Origin: Gammaproteobacteria bacterium
GTDB taxonomy: Bacteria; Pseudomonadota; Gammaproteobacteria; UBA9214
NCBI GenBank assembly: GCA_029864225.1
Contig: JAOTTU010000031.1
Coordinates: forward strand, 1-15,519
Length of the DNA: 15,519 bases
Direction of reading: 5' to 3'
The position numbers were made by a program, and so were the translations under genes. The notes beneath the pieces were generated by a model. The model saw only the letters and a list, made by a program, of their open reading frames with translations. It was not told the origin of the DNA and searched no databases. Below, piece after piece: positions 14,006 through 15,519 of the stretch (positions are counted from its first letter, which is position 1; each line of letters begins with the position of its first letter).

Positions 14006-14893
14006 TTAACCACCCTTGACCTGCGCCATGACTTCATCAGCGAAATTCTCAGTCTTCTTCTCGATGCCCTCGCCCAGTTCCATGCGATCGAAACCGACCA
14101 CACTGGCCCCGGTCGCCTCGAGCAGTTTGCCGACTGTCTGGTCCGGGTCCTTGACGAAGGACTGGCCCAGCAGGGTGATCTCACCGAGGAACTTCTGGAT
14201 ACGGCCATCGACCATCTTCTCGATGATATTGGCCGGCTTGCCGCTGGCCTCCGCCTGGGCGGAGAAAATCTCACGCTCCTTGTCGAGGACATCCCGGGCC
14301 ACATCATCGACAGAACAGAACTGGGGCTTGCTGGCGGCGATATGCATGGCGACATCACGCGCCAGTTCATCATTACCACCCTGCATCTCGACCAGCACAC
14401 CGATACGGACGCCATGTTGGTAATGGGCCAGTTTCCCTTGCGTCGCCTGGCGACGAATGAAGCGGCGCACATTGATGTTTTCGCCTATCGAGGCAATCAG
14501 CGACTTGCGTGCGATTTCGATGCTGGTGTCATCACCGTCATGCAAGGGCATGGCCAGCAGTGCATCGATGTCGGCCGGGTCATTCGCCAGTACGCGTTGT
14601 GCGATGGCACGCGAGAATTCCTGGAAATCCTCCTTCTTCGCGACAAAATCGGTTTCGCAATTGACCTCGACAATGGCCGCTGCCTTGCCGTCATTACTGG
14701 TTTCGATGACGATCAGGCCCTCGGAGGCGATCCTGCCGGCCTTCTTGTCCGCCTTTGCCAGTCCTGTCTTGCGCAGTGTCTCAACCGCCGCATCCATATC
14801 ACCGCCTGCATCGACCAGTGCCTTTTTGCACTCCATCATGCCGGAGCCGGTGCGCTCGCGCAGTTCCTTCACTTGCGCCGCTGTAATTGCCAT
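14006..14893 (-). CDS. tsf: Elongation factor Ts
   Basis: Guanine nucleotide exchange factor for EF-Tu; cytoplasmic. The 295-residue product (E. coli 283) opens MAITAAQVKELRERTGSGMM, the N-terminal module. The core then begins with VEVNCETDFVAK, where the TDFVA motif (81-85) contacts EF-Tu. The dimerisation and C-terminal modules follow, with KPANIIEKMVDGRIQKFLGE typical of the latter. AGAGG lies about 8 nt before the ATG. The gene follows rpsB after 55 nt and is closed by the terminator at 13919-13949. Confidence 0.98.
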   Translation of the reverse strand: MAITAAQVKELRERTGSGMMECKKALVDAGGDMDAAVETLRKTGLAKADKKAGRIASEGLIVIETSNDGKAAAIVEVNCETDFVAKKEDFQEFSRAIAQRVLANDPADIDALLAMPLHDGDDTSIEIARKSLIASIGENINVRRFIRRQATQGKLAHYQHGVRIGVLVEMQGGNDELARDVAMHIAASKPQFCSVDDVARDVLDKEREIFSAQAEASGKPANIIEKMVDGRIQKFLGEITLLGQSFVKDPDQTVGKLLEATGASVVGFDRMELGEGIEKKTENFADEVMAQVKGG

Positions 14894-14948
14894 AGTTCTA
14901 GCCTCTTTGAATCAATCCAGGGACCCTGAAGCACTGCAGCAGGGCTGT

Positions 14949-15519
14949 TTACGCATCACCCTTGTCGTCGCCCACTTGCGCTGCGTCCGGGGTCATGCTG
15001 CCGGCCGGTTGCTCATCAGCGGCATCCTCTGTCGCGGCCTCGGCCTTCACGCTGGCAACGGCCTTTTTCTTCACCGTCACCTTGCTCACAGCCTTTTTAC
15101 GCGCCGGCGCCTTGGCCGCCTTCTTTGGGGCGGTGCGTCCAGCCTCATCCAGCTCGATAAATTCATCTTCTGACTCGGCTGCGATTCTCGCGATACTCAG
15201 ACGCCCGGTGTCAACGGCGTCCGCCGCGCTTTCAACGTAGAGCTTGATGGCACGTATCGCGTCATCATTGCCGGGAATCATGTAGTCAACACCTTCGATG
15301 GAATTATTGGTATCAACGATACCGACAACAGGAATACCAAGCTTGACGGCCTCACTGATCGCGATTTTCTCGTAGCCGACATCAACTATGAACATAGCAT
15401 CGGGAATGCCGTTCATGTCCTTGATTCCGCCAAGGCTGCGCTCAAGCTTTTCCTTTTCGCGCTGACGCATCAGGCCCTCTTTTTTGCTGAGCCTGGCAAG
15501 GGAACCATCCTCCTCCATG
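14949..15519 (-). CDS. rpsB: 30S ribosomal protein S2, C-terminal part (cut by window end)
   Basis: Small-subunit ribosomal protein needed for binding of S1 to the 30S subunit. About 189 codons are visible; the 5' part lies beyond the right edge. The Met at 15518-15516 is internal, because it aligns within the S2 middle region. Conserved blocks include SLGGIKDMNGIPDAMFIVD, GIPVVGIVDTNN and the VDYMIPGNDDAIRAIKLY block. After the point where E. coli S2 ends (near residue 125 of the visible part), about 64 more residues follow: a Lys/Ala-rich basic stretch, then an acidic end. Such tails vary between lineages. The stop is TAA, 55 nt before tsf. Confidence 0.97.
   Translation of the reverse strand, partial: MEEDGSLARLSKKEGLMRQREKEKLERSLGGIKDMNGIPDAMFIVDVGYEKIAISEAVKLGIPVVGIVDTNNSIEGVDYMIPGNDDAIRAIKLYVESAADAVDTGRLSIARIAAESEDEFIELDEAGRTAPKKAAKAPARKKAVSKVTVKKKAVASVKAEAATEDAADEQPAGSMTPDAAQVGDDKGDA

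Overview
The window is a stretch of bacterial chromosome, almost certainly from a gammaproteobacterium. One compact block of 14 genes on the minus strand carries the conserved order rpsB-tsf / pyrH-frr-uppS-cdsA-dxr-rseP-bamA-skp-lpxD-fabZ-lpxA-lpxB-rnhB. The position of dxr, between cdsA and rseP, matches Pseudomonas-like and other non-enteric gammaproteobacteria. In Escherichia coli dxr lies between frr and uppS. Base composition is moderately GC-rich. I cannot name the genus from sequence alone.

Transcription of the main block runs from the right edge to the left. From right to left: (1) the 3' part of rpsB, cut by the window end, then tsf, closed by a clear intrinsic terminator at 13919-13949; (2) pyrH and frr (UMP kinase and ribosome recycling factor), restarting after that terminator; (3) uppS, cdsA and dxr, which supply isoprenoid carrier, CDP-diacylglycerol and MEP-pathway precursors; (4) rseP, bamA and skp, for envelope stress proteolysis and outer-membrane protein assembly; (5) lpxD, fabZ, lpxA and lpxB, the early lipid A genes, with fabZ acting at the 3-hydroxyacyl-ACP branch point with fatty acid synthesis; (6) rnhB, RNase HII. 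Junctions are tight. Several genes overlap (fabZ/lpxA TTGA, dxr/rseP GTGA, uppS/cdsA 8 nt, lpxB/rnhB 11 nt), which suggests translational coupling.

At the left end a single plus-strand gene (172-1275) encodes a membrane-anchored diguanylate cyclase. It converges on rnhB and lies where dnaE follows rnhB in many relatives.

I see no mobile element, CRISPR array, tRNA or rRNA gene, and no sign of an undescribed multi-gene system. The points of interest are small: a bulky Phe at the acyl-ruler position of LpxA, a long Lys/Ala-rich then acidic tail on ribosomal protein S2, a perfect 19-bp palindrome just upstream of the pyrH ribosome binding site, a structured lpxA-lpxB spacer, a 14-bp tandem duplication between dxr and cdsA, and the convergent cyclase gene at the end of the cluster.
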